Source of the DNA: Hydra vulgaris
Taxonomy: Eukaryota; Cnidaria; Hydrozoa; Anthoathecata; Hydridae
DNA: 64,000 bases
Direction: 5' to 3'
Assembly: GCF_038396675.1 (NCBI RefSeq)
Contig: NC_088927.1
Location: 37,237,501 to 37,301,500 of the forward strand
Every line of letters starts with the position of its first letter. Positions within the stretch are counted from its first letter, which is position 1. A model generated the notes under the pieces. The model had not been told where the DNA came from, did no database searches, and saw only the letters and a program-made list of their open reading frames with translations. This document shows, in pieces, positions 36,630-47,136 of this stretch. Position numbers and translations under genes: made by a program.

Positions 36630-37226
36630 AACACAGGACCCACACTCCCTTAAAACAGTTTATGCGAGTAATTTACGGCTCTTGCAAAAGTATAACTTTA
36701 TCTCTCAAAAATATAATTATCATTGTAACTAAAATGAAAAACACAAAGTCATATTTGTAAAAAATAAAAAAAATTAATTGCATAATAAACGGCAATGCTT
36801 TTAAAAGCCACGGTTGTTGATTTAAATACAAATTTTTTTGAATAAATTGGACTGTTTGATAAATGTAAAATTATTACACTCTAAATTATATTAATAAAAT
36901 ATAAAATTATTTAAATGATAAAAAATAAAGTTAATACACTCTAAATTATTGCATAACTTTTTTTGTTTTATGTAATAAATTATATATTTTATATTTAATA
37001 ATTACATAGACGTTTTAATTGTTGTAACAATTCTTAAAATGTCTGCATTCTATTGCAATAAGAAAATATAAAAATTTTTTAAAGGCAGTAAAAACTTTTT
37101 TAGCTCTTTATCAAATTTTTTATCAAATAAGTAATGTTGTTAATAAATAAGTGGATAGCTAGAATGAAAACCTATAGACAACGCTCGTCTTAAGAATTTA
37201 ATCATGGCGCATTAAATGACGCTTGT

Positions 37227-37230
<4 letters not shown>
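36630..37230. other. Intergenic AT-rich stretch, nothing recognised
   Basis: AT-rich. No coding homology or clear repeat. Confidence 0.45.
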
Positions 37231-37325
<95 letters not shown>

Positions 37326-38296
37326 ATTAGGGTAATATGCTCATATTACCCTAATCTACCTTGGTAATATGAACATACTTAAAGATTTCTTAGATGTAAG
37401 CAATGAAGTTAAAGTTGCTATGTATTTTTTGAATCGATTTTATGTGGTAATTACAGGAATTAGTACAATTAGCGTAAATCTATATGCAGTAATTAGTGGG
37501 TATCATTTGCAGTAATTAGCGGGTATCATTATCAATTAAAAAGGCTGTTAAATTTTTTGCGTTTTAAAAATAATATCATCACGCATGAATAAATCTGTGG
37601 CGCGAAATTTTGGTGCTAAAATAATGAAATTAATTTTTTCATAAAGAAAAATATGTTAGCTAAAAATCCAATCCTTTTTAGCTTGAAAAACAATGCATAG
37701 AAACATTTAGTTTTGACTTTATTTAAAGGTGCCATTTTTATGTAATATGAGCATGCTCAAATTACCCAGTGATTTTTATTGAAATTACCTAGTTTAAAGT
37801 CCTAAAAAAGCAGTGGTTTTAATTGGTTTTTTGAATAAAAATAAAATATAGTAAAACTTTTTAATATTTTAATAATACTGAAAATTTTTCTGTAATTTAA
37901 ATTCAATAAAATGGAATTTTTATCGTTCAAATGTTTGAATTGATAAAATTGAAAAAATAACGAACTGATTTTTTTGTTTTTTTTCTTTCGGAAAACATAG
38001 GTTGGTATTTTTTTTACAAAATTAATGTTTTTTTGTGAGCTAATTTAAAGTGCTCATATTACCAAGTGGTCTGGGTAATATGAGCATTTTTGTGATTTTT
38101 TTTTAAAACCTCTGTGTTTTTAAGAAAAAATTTCGGGTGCCCAAATATCTATGTGGATCATGAGAAGGGATCCCTAAATATTGTTTATTTGCAAAAATTT
38201 TGGATCCAGCTTAATTATTTTTGAAATTATTCCAATTTTTGTTTAAGGTACTCATATTACCCTAATATATATATAGGGTAGATATATATATATATA

Positions 38297-38378
<82 letters not shown>

Positions 38379-38380
38379 TT
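37231..38380. mobile_element. Inverted-repeat element with GGTAATATGAGCA motifs, bracketed by (TA)n
   Basis: A perfect hairpin lies at 37319-37360 (arms GGTAGATTAGGGTAATATG). GGTAATATGAGCA-type motifs recur in both orientations near 37365, 37740, 38050, 38080 and 38250; the last ends CTCATATTACCCTAAT. (TA)n tracts lie at 37231-37318 and 38290-38374. No coding. A MITE-like element of about 950 bp is the best reading. Confidence 0.6.
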
Positions 38381-39180
38381 GGTTCAAAAAAGACTTTTTT
38401 TTTTATGTTTTTTGAAATTTCTGAGACAGTTACAGTTATTAGAGTAACAACATTCTAAAGATGTTATTACTATAAAGTTTGTGAAAATGAAATTACCTTG
38501 AGCTAATTTCATTATAAAATATTAATAAATAGTTTATAATGAATTTATAGAGAGCTAGTTTATATTATAAAAATTAGAGTAGAGCTAGAAGATTATAATG
38601 AAATTTAAGAAGAATTTATTTTTTGTTTATTTTATAATGCGCTTTTAACTTAATGTAAATGTTTTTTTGTTTTTTTATTTCTAGCGTTGTTTTCTGTATT
38701 TTTCATTAATTTTTTCTTTTTTATTTATTGTTTACTGTTATATATATTTATTATTATATATTCATATAGATTGTTAAATTAGTTACTTGAGTTTTACTTA
38801 TTAACTTATATGACTAAGTAAAAACCTAATAATTTATTATTATATATTTTCACTTATTATAACTATAATATTTTACTTATTGTTATTCATAATCTTTTAT
38901 TATTTTAATATAATTTATTTTCTTTTAATTTATTTTTAATATATATTTACGTTCCCTAACTTCATTAATAGTTTTTTTTTTCATTATTTATTTTAATTGT
39001 TAAATAAATATTATTTTTATTTTATCATTTTAATAATTGAATTATATTTATATTAATAATGTATACTATTATTATTTTTAGTATTATTACCTATATTGCT
39101 GTTCATATTATTGTTTATTTCCTTATTTCACTTCATTCGATCAATCACTTCATTTTATAAACTATACTACTTAAATAATG
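38381..39180. other. AT-rich stretch before the PHD LINE
   Basis: Extremely AT-rich, with TTATTATT and TTTTCTTTT runs. It may include the 5' untranslated region of the LINE that starts at 39181. No other signal. Confidence 0.45.
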
Positions 39181-39275
39181 TCTACTTACTGCAAAGATTG
39201 TCTCAAGAAAATTTATACAAAACATTACTACCTTCAATGTAATCATTGCCTAAACATTTTTCATAAAAGTTGCTA
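39181..39275 (+). pseudogene. LINE with PHD-type finger, first segment
   Basis: Starts ATG and reads STYCKDCLKKIYTKHYYLQC, NHCLNIFHKSC and the first two bases of a Tyr codon. The spacing C-x2-C...C-x2-C-x4-H-x2-C is the first part of a PHD-type zinc finger, as found at the N-terminus of some CR1/L2-like LINE proteins. The finger is cut by the DNA transposon at 39276 and resumes in frame at 46339. Confidence 0.78.
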
Positions 39276-39535
39276 CCCGGTGGGAAATCGGCTAGCGATA
39301 TTCGTAACGATTAAGACAGCGATTTGGCCACGAGGATCGATAGCTTTTTAAGCTAGCGGATCGCTAGCTACAAGTCGTTACGATAAAGATAGCGATTTGG
39401 CCACGAGGATCGCTAGCTTGATAAGCTAGCGAATTGCTAGCTAAATAAGCTAGCGACCCGCTAGCTAATTAAGGTAGAGAATAGCTAGTGAAAACTCGTA
39501 ACAATAACTACACTTCTAGGCTAGAAAATATCGGT
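39276..39535. repeat. Left subterminal repeat cluster of the 7-kb transposon
   Basis: Repeated GCTAGCGATxxG, CGTAACGATtAAGACAGCGA, TTTGGCCACGAGGATCG (twice) and GCTAGCG(A/G) motifs occur in both orientations within 260 bp. The composition contrasts sharply with the surrounding AT-rich DNA. Confidence 0.85.
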
Positions 39536-39865
39536 TAGGCTAGAAGATATTCCTGAAAAAATCGCATGCTATATTTTTCAGGGGAATGAATTATAACCAT
39601 TGAAATAAGATTGCATTTATAACAAATTAAAAACAAAATGTTAAAACTGGTTTCAATAAAAAATTATAAATGTTAAAGTCATTATAAAATGTTAAAAGAA
39701 AATGTATGAATTATTTTTAAAAAATAAAAAAAGCCATTAACAACTAAATGTTTTTGCTTAAATTAAATTAATAATATTAAAAGTTATTTAAAAATATATA
39801 TGAAGAATAAAATAACTAAAAAAAAAAAAAGATGAATAAATAATAAAACAAATTTAAAAAATAAT

Positions 39866-41652
39866 TTAACTGGAATCACTACACGAGTCAGTGTTTAATT
39901 TTCGAATTTTTCTAACAGGACTGTTTAAATCATTTGTTAAAGAAGAATTTCTCTTTCTTGTTGCAAAATATCGATCTTTAGATTTTTTCAAGTGTTTCGC
40001 AATTAAGGTAGTCATACTGGATTCAGTGGCAGTTGGAAATAAACAGTAAGCTGCATCAAAAAAAAAAAATTTCGACTGGTCCTATAAACCTACGCTTTTT
40101 ATCTGCACCAGTTCGATTGATGCTGCAACATAGCTTGTCTGTTATGCAAGTTTTCAAAGCATTTTTTAAAAAGTCACTTACATTTTTCCCACCAATTTGC
40201 TTCATCTTTCTGCAAATGATATCTTTATCATTAGAGTGAATTATTTTTTTTTCTAGTGAATCAAACTCTTCAACTGAATTTGCTGGTAAATAATCTATAT
40301 TTATATTTTCGTTATTACCATGGTTAGTGTCTAAAAGTGAACGTATGGTACGCATTTCGGTTTCCAACCCGCAAACTTTTCTGTACATGGCATTCACTAT
40401 AAATTGAATGCCTTCAACAGTATTGGGTTCAACGTTTGCTTTCAGAATAAAGTTATTTATTTGGTCTATCCCATTTTTTTGAGATGGCAAAGAAAAGGAA
40501 GAAGATGAATGCAATAGTGGTTGAATTTGTGAAACAGACTGCAACTCTGATGGAGACACTGTCTGTGTAACTGGCGAGTCATCTACTTGATCCATTGAGG
40601 CAGAGACAGACAAAAGGTTCTAAAACAAGATTAACAATGATTATAAATACTCTTAAATGATATAAAAACTCTATCACTATATTCTAATTATTTTATACTG
40701 ATTCTTTCATTTAAAAATGGTAACTAAAAAAACAACAAACAAACCATTCAAATGAAACCAAATAAAAATTCTTATTTTCACAAATGGGATAAAAAATTGT
40801 TAAAAATGTATACTGAATTGGAATTGGAGAGCTTTGGTGGCTCCCACAACGGCCATGATGGTAAAGACGGTTCTTCAGAAAGGCTTTTTCTTTTCTCTTT
40901 CCGTTTTGTAGATTTATAGGAGTTCTCTTGTTTTTTTGATGTATTAAATTCAATTTCTACTTCTGATTCTGCAGTGAGAATATGCTACAAAACAAATAAC
41001 TTTTTTAGTATTTGTACAATCATAGTTTTATATGTACAATAAACGTATACAAAAATCTATATTATCAAGAAAGCCCACCAGAAATCAAAATAAATTTAGA
41101 TCATAAAAATTAAAGTACCTAAATTAAATATTCCACACATTTTCTGCAATACTTAGTATATTGATTACAATATAAATAATTTATTAAATTGGTTTAAAAA
41201 CACTCACATTCAATGGTGGAATGCTCTGCCTTTTGGTTTGACCCACACGATCAATAAGTCTAAGGACTCCGTTTTTAGGAGTAAAATTTTTGTTTACTAC
41301 AAGTTTTTGAATTTTTTGAATAAGCAATTTCGTATCAATTCCAACTGAAACGTATAAAATAAATAAAAAATACAATTTTGTAAGATTAATTTACTTTTAA
41401 AAAATGTTACTACTGAAACACTTTTTATTTTTTAATTTCAACAGGGTATAAAATACTTATCTGTAATATGCATGCCGCATTTATACCATCCTTATGCATT
41501 GCCTTTATTTGAAGGTCATCTTCCGTTAATGTTTGACCACGAGATCTCCAATCATCCATAGACCAATTTTTTAGTTTCTCTGACATTATTATGTCACAGT
41601 TTTTTAATTCCAGAACTTCACTGTCACAATACAAATATACAATATAATTCAT
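39866..41652 (-). CDS. DUF4806-domain-like protein carried by the transposon, four exons
   Basis: Exons, reading down: 41652-41457, 41344-41208, 40984-40814, 40619-39866. Acceptors TTTCAG, GTTTCAG, TTTGTAG, TTTTAG and donors GTATTT, GTGAGT, GTATAC; every phase agrees. Exon 1 opens ATG and reads MNYIVYLYCDSEVLELKNCD, then KLKNWSMDDWRSRGQ. Exon 3 is basic (KSTKRKEKRKSL). The last exon has a Ser/Gln-rich stretch, then YLPANSVEEFDSLEKKI, IICRKMKQIGGKNVSDFLKN and DKLCCSINRTGADKKRRF. The L-P-x-x...E-x-L-E-x-K...IGG-x-N-V-x-D...RRF pattern fits DUF4806. About 418 residues, probably nuclear (basic tracts). A 12-T run at 40064 puts the last 66 codons out of frame by one base; with 11 T the frame continues DAAYCLFPTATESS to TAA at 39866. 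Role in transposition unknown. Confidence 0.72.
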
Positions 41653-41849
41653 CTGAAATAAAACATTTGCAAAATGTAACATAAAAATTATACATTTATT
41701 ATTTAGAAAATACACAGTTAAAATAGTATAAAGACTTCAAATGAATTGATATATTTTTAAATCAACACAAAATTTTTTAAAAAATTAAAAAAAAACTAAT
41801 CAAGTTCTGTAAATAAATTAAAATTATAACCCATAGAAACTTTAAAACT

Positions 41850-43146
41850 TTAGTTTAATTTGCAGACCAATGGGATAATTAGAAAGTAGTTTTCCCTACA
41901 AATAATCATGATACATTTTCGAATGGGTCTAACATTATAAGCATGTGTGCGACTTTTCTGATAATATCCAATTCTAAGGACTTTTGATGAGTACGGAAAT
42001 GTATAAAGTGGCTTCACATAAGATAAAAGAATTCCAGATATATGTAAACAGTCAAGACTTGTACTAGTGCATAAAACAATGGAACCATCATCAATAACAA
42101 AAGCACAATCCGGCAGATCAGTAGAAATCTTTACAGTGTTCAAGTGATTATTAGTTACTGATCGAAGATCATTCAAGCAAACAATTGCGTGTTGAAAAAT
42201 GTTTCTACCTGTTTTAATTCGTCTTTTTAATAAACCCAACATATTTTCGAATTGAAATGCAGAAAATGAGTCCAAAGGTCCATATTTTACTACAAAAAAA
42301 GCTAGATGAATTAACACATGCACATTATAGACCATAGATCTTTTGCTAAATAATATAGGCATAAATTCAACAAATTTTTTAACACACTCAGATGCAATAA
42401 CATGATAAGCAACATATTCATCAGAAGCCAAAACATACATGCTGAAGTGCAACATAATAAAATGGTCATAATACCGATCTGGCAATTTATCATGTAAGAG
42501 AAATGGTCCAAGATATAAAACAAACTGTCGAAATTCAGAGGCTTTCCAGTTTTTAAAATTAACCAAAGAACTAAGTTTTCTGTGGAATTCTGATGGTAAA
42601 TACTTCCTTATATCATCGATTTCAGCGGATAATTTACTCAGTAAATGTTGTGAAAGTCTACAAAATAAATGCAGAAAAGGTACTTTAGTGAAATAATATG
42701 TGCATAACTTTTTCACCACACCTTGGAGTACCAGATGCATATATTCTGGAGGACATGACGATTGCAGTCCACTTAATTGAGGAATATTCAAAAGAGGTGA
42801 AGGGCCATGCTGATTATTTTCTGATATACTTTTGTAACTTTCATCAGAACGTGGTGTACAATTCTGATCTGTAAAAATAATACGATTGTAACAATACTCA
42901 CCTTTGATATTACAGTACCCACATCCGTAGTATGCATTGTGATTAAAAATATTTTGGGCAAATGAACGTGCAGGGGTATCACAGATAAAATCAACATTAG
43001 AAATAACCATTTGTTGTCCTTTCAAATCAAAAGGAACACTTAAAATTTGCAATTCATCAACCAGTTGTTCAAGATAAAAATTCAAATTTGGTTTTTCTAC
43101 ACCACAGTGCAATGATACAGGAAGTGCACCAATATGATTATAATCC
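41850..43146 (-). CDS. Tnp2-like transposase, terminal exon (N-terminal part not found)
   Basis: The open frame extends to 43235, but a good acceptor (AATGTCATTTAG) suggests the exon starts at 43146 with DYNHIGALPVSLHCGVEKPN. Then FICDTPARSF (second catalytic Asp), YYGCGYCNIKGEYCYNRIIF (zinc-knuckle-like Cys pair in an RNase-H-fold insertion), SSCPPEYMHLVLQGVVKKL (the D/E-x-M-H-x-V-L-x-G-V block), WKASEFRQFVLYLGPFLL, VHVLIHLAFFVVKYGPLD and FSAFQFENMLGLLKRRI (catalytic Glu). It ends LVCKLN and TAA 41850. About 432 residues against about 900-1000 for full proteins. The upstream exon with the first catalytic Asp (usually ADG) is absent from the rest of the element as far as I can see. Same strand as the DUF4806 gene 200 bp downstream. 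Confidence 0.85.
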
Positions 43147-43244
43147 CTAAATGACATTAGAATTTGATATGCATTTGATAATGCTTTACATATATGTAAA
43201 GCAATATCAAAAGAATAGACTACACACACACTCACACATATATC

Positions 43245-43690
<446 letters not shown>

Positions 43691-44209
43691 AAATATCCTA
43701 TGAGATATAGAGTAAAATGGGTTAAAACTGAATAGCAAGGAAAACACTTATGGAATGGTAATTAATTTTCATTAAAAATGAAAGCGTTTTGAAAAAAAAT
43801 GGCGAATATTAGGGTTTTTAATGGGATTTTTTACAACATTGACTTCGAATTAGAGCACTTTCCGTTTATTTTCAGGTCTACGTTTTTATATTTTTCTGAA
43901 TCAGCATAAAATTCTCTATCATAATCAATCATAAAAAAAAAAAGGGGGGGGGGTGGGAAAAACTGCAGTAGCGCCACACTTATGAAAATCTTTTAACTTT
44001 GATTACATTAGGTTTTAAACAAAAATATTTCAAAATTATTTTAGTTCTTTATTATAAAGAATTTTGTGCTGTTTCTAATGACATAAAATAAACAAAAATC
44101 AATTGTCAATAGTAAACTGACTGCGCTTATCTATCTTACCAACATCTTTTTCCACAAGTCTGGAACAGTGCGCCGAAACTACAACTGTATTAAAACATTT
44201 CGACTTAAA

Positions 44210-44480
44210 GGCCGGGTGAATAAAAATGAGCAATTTTTATCAAGTTTTTATTAAAGTAAAATTGACCAATTACTAAGTATACTGCTTACCCTTACGTAAA
44301 CAAAAATATAACAAAAGCTCCTAAAGTTTTTATTCACGTAAAACTGACCAATTACTGATTAAAAGCAATTTGTGTAGCTGGCTACAAGATAGCCACAAAT
44401 CAATAGCTAGTTGATAGCTACATATCGCAGTTTTTAATAAAGAGATTGTATTATAATTGCTCATCTTTATTCACCCGGCC
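44210..44480. mobile_element. 271-bp MITE nested in the 7-kb transposon
   Basis: Inverted ends GGCCGGGTGAATAAAAATGA and (reverse complement) GGCCGGGTGAATAAAGATGA. Flanked on both sides by TAAA (44206-44209; 44481-44484), a likely 4-bp duplication. The interior has ACTGACCAATTACT twice. No coding. Confidence 0.82.
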
Positions 44481-45014
44481 TAAAATCAGTAGCTAAAAAG
44501 CTGCGATATGTCGCAATCAAATCGATTATTAGAGTCCTATTTACAGTAGCAACCAGACAATCTCTAATGGCCTTATTATAAAAGGACAAAAATAGACTTC
44601 GACAAAGCACTAATTGCAACAATTTTAATTACAACTATCAAAAATGAATTGTCTATAAAAAATGTTTGTCTTTCTAGACAATCATTTTAAAAACGGACAC
44701 TAAATGAACAATCTCGATTTTTTAATGAGGTATAGAAGATCTATTTAATATATAATTTGGACTTATAACGAGTAATTAAATTTTCACTGCAGCATCGTTT
44801 CAAAAACTGAAAACGAGCACAAAATTAAAAATACAATTTTTCTAACAGAAGTTCATTTTTTAATTTTTTGTCCAGCGTGTGCTGTTGATTAAAAAGTTAA
44901 TGTCTATTTAAAAACCTCAAAATGGACTATTTTGTGCTCAATTGAAGTTCATTAATTACTCAGTTCAGTTGTTTTTCAATTCTCAGTGAATGTGCGTGAA
45001 AATTTATTTTTAAA

Positions 45015-45144
45015 ATGCCCTCTCCAGTTTGGGATTACTTCAAAAAAGTTGAAGGTAAGTTTATCATTTAAAAAATCTAATCAATCCTGATTTTCTTAAC
45101 ATTCTATCCTCAGACTGTGAATCTGACTATGATTGGATCTAAAT
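45015..45144 (+). other. Short spliced-looking frame, possible BED-finger-like first exon
   Basis: ATG at 45015 reads MPSPVWDYFKKVE, with consensus donor AAG|GTAAGT at 45055. A pyrimidine-rich acceptor CTATCCTCAG ends at 45113, and the joined frame adds DCESDYDWI and stops. V-W-x-Y-F-x-K is a common beginning of BED zinc fingers in hAT and other transposases, but the Cys pairs are absent. It is divergent from the two minus-strand genes. It may be a relic of an accessory gene. Confidence 0.35.
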
Positions 45145-45479
45145 TTTGGAAAATCAACTATTTGTGTAAACATTATTGTCATATTCCGTCCTAAAATTTG
45201 TCACCACTTTAAATTTGTCACCATAAAAGTCATTTTTACCATGAAATAAAATTCAAATATAATGTATCGTATATTTTCTTTTTTGTTTCTAAGGGATTTT
45301 TTGGATAATTTAGATTTTATTGGCAAAAATCAATATTTCTGGTTTTATGAAATCGAGTAGATTTAGACAAAATCATAGACACCAAATAGACAAAAAATTA
45401 TGCTTTGTAGACTTATGAAGTGAAAATTATTTTTTAACTGAGCAATTTTAGGACACCATCAAAAATTTGATGGTGTCCC

Positions 45480-46150
45480 AACTAGCTATCGATTTGCGGC
45501 TATCATGTAGCTAGCTATACAAATACGATATGTAGCTAGCGATAAATCGTTATTAAATCGATAGCTTAAAAGCTGCGATACGTAACAATCGAATAGCTAT
45601 TGATTTATCGCTATCTAGTAACCAGCTACACCAATACGATATGTAGCTAGCGTCTTTTCGTAATAAAATTGCTTTCTTAAAAACTGCGATATGAAGCTAT
45701 CAACTAGCTATAGAGTTGTGGATATCATGTAGCTAGCTACAAAGCTACGATATGTAACTAGCGATAAATCGTTATTAAATCGATAGCTTAAAAGCTGCGA
45801 TACGCAACAATCGAATAACTATTGATTTATCGCTATCTAGTAACCAGCTACACCAATACGATATGTAGCTAGCGTCTTTTCGTAATAAAATCGCTTTCTT
45901 AAAAACTGCGATATGAAGCTATCAACTAGCTATCGAGTTGTGGCTATCATGTAGCTAGCTACAAAGCTACGATATGTAACTAGCGATAAATCGTTATTAA
46001 ATCGATAGCTTAAAAGCTGCGATACGTAACAATCGAATAACTATTGATTTATCGCTATCTAGTAACCAGCTACACCAATACGATATGTAGCTAGCGTCTT
46101 TTCGTAATAAAATCGCTTTCTTAAAAACTGCGATATGTAGCTAGCGACAT
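45480..46150. repeat. 222-bp subterminal tandem array, about three copies
   Basis: The phrase GCGATACGTAACAATCGAAT recurs at 45575, 45797 and 46019, exactly 222 bp apart. Each unit carries several GTAGCTAGC, CGATATGTAGC and TAGCTATC(G/A) motifs. It ends about 190 bp before the right terminus; the remaining bases add GCTAGCTAGTCGCTCGCTAG. Confidence 0.93.
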
Positions 46151-46340
46151 ATCGTTACAAAATCGACATGTTTAAAGTTCAATTATTTTCATAATTATAA
46201 TAGATCCAACACTAAAAATCGAATTATTGAAGATGTTAAAGACATTACGAAAGAATAAAATAAGAAAAGAAAAATCGCTAGAAAATCGCTATAAAGCTAG
46301 CTAGTCGCTCGCTAGTCGTTAGCTCATTTCCCACCGGGTA

Positions 46341-47136
46341 TCAACTGAATGATGTTGAATTTAGGATATTGAAAAACTTTAAAACATCTTGGTTCTGTAT
46401 TTCATATAGAAAATGTATTTTTCCATTTAGTTCTTTATCTGATAAGGAACTGTGTGTTCAAATAACAGATGGTAAAGTGATCACATTAGTGAACTCTCTA
46501 ACAAAATTTTATCTTTTCCAAACACCATAGAGTCTTATCTTTATAATGAACTAAATAACTTCATTTCTCATTAACTTAATAACAACAATGACAATGACGT
46601 AAACCTAGAAGAAAACATTATAAAAAATTTAAATACCCTTATTAAAAATTTTAACGAATTAATCTCTTATTAACCATGAGTTTAGTATTATAGTTATAAC
46701 TGAAACTAAACTAAAAAATGACACAAAAAATGACCAACTATCCCATTAAATCTTACCAGTTATGTTTATGAACACGCACCAACAAAATTTCATTTTACAG
46801 AAGCTTTACTTTATATATCTAATACATTAATTTACAAACCTAGAAACGATCTTAATATGCTTAAACTAAAGTTTTGAGAATCTGTGTTTGTAGAAATCAT
46901 CATTCCTAAAAAATCAAACATCATTATTAGCTGTATTTATCGCCATCCTAATAGGAACATTCCATAACTTATTAAATCATATTTAATTTCACTTTTGAAA
47001 TAACTATCTATGGAAGAAAAAAAAACTATATTTTTAATACGTGATTTTAATGTAAATCTTTTATTAGCAAACTCAAATTATTCTGTCTCTAAATTTTTAG
47101 ACAACATTACTTTATATTAGCTTATTTAGAAATAAC
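46341..47136 (+). pseudogene. PHD-finger LINE, second segment (finger end and endonuclease)
   Basis: Continues in frame from 39275: QLNDVEFRILKNFKTSWFCI completes the PHD finger (W-x-C; the last Cys is degraded to Tyr, SYRKC). Further on come ITETKLKNDTKND, then ALLYISNTLIYKPRNDLN, FVEIIIPKKSNIIISCIYRH and a degraded F(G)DFNVN block. The order E-T-K...IYRHP...GDFN fits the apurinic-type endonuclease of LINEs. Many stops. Confidence 0.75.

Noticed and set aside
41850-43235. Longest open frame taken as a host gene
   Set aside because: Its motifs are those of Tnp2-like transposases and it lies between perfect inverted ends with a TA duplication.
45480-46150. The 222-bp array as a centromeric or satellite array
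   Set aside because: Only three copies, confined to the subterminal part of one transposon.
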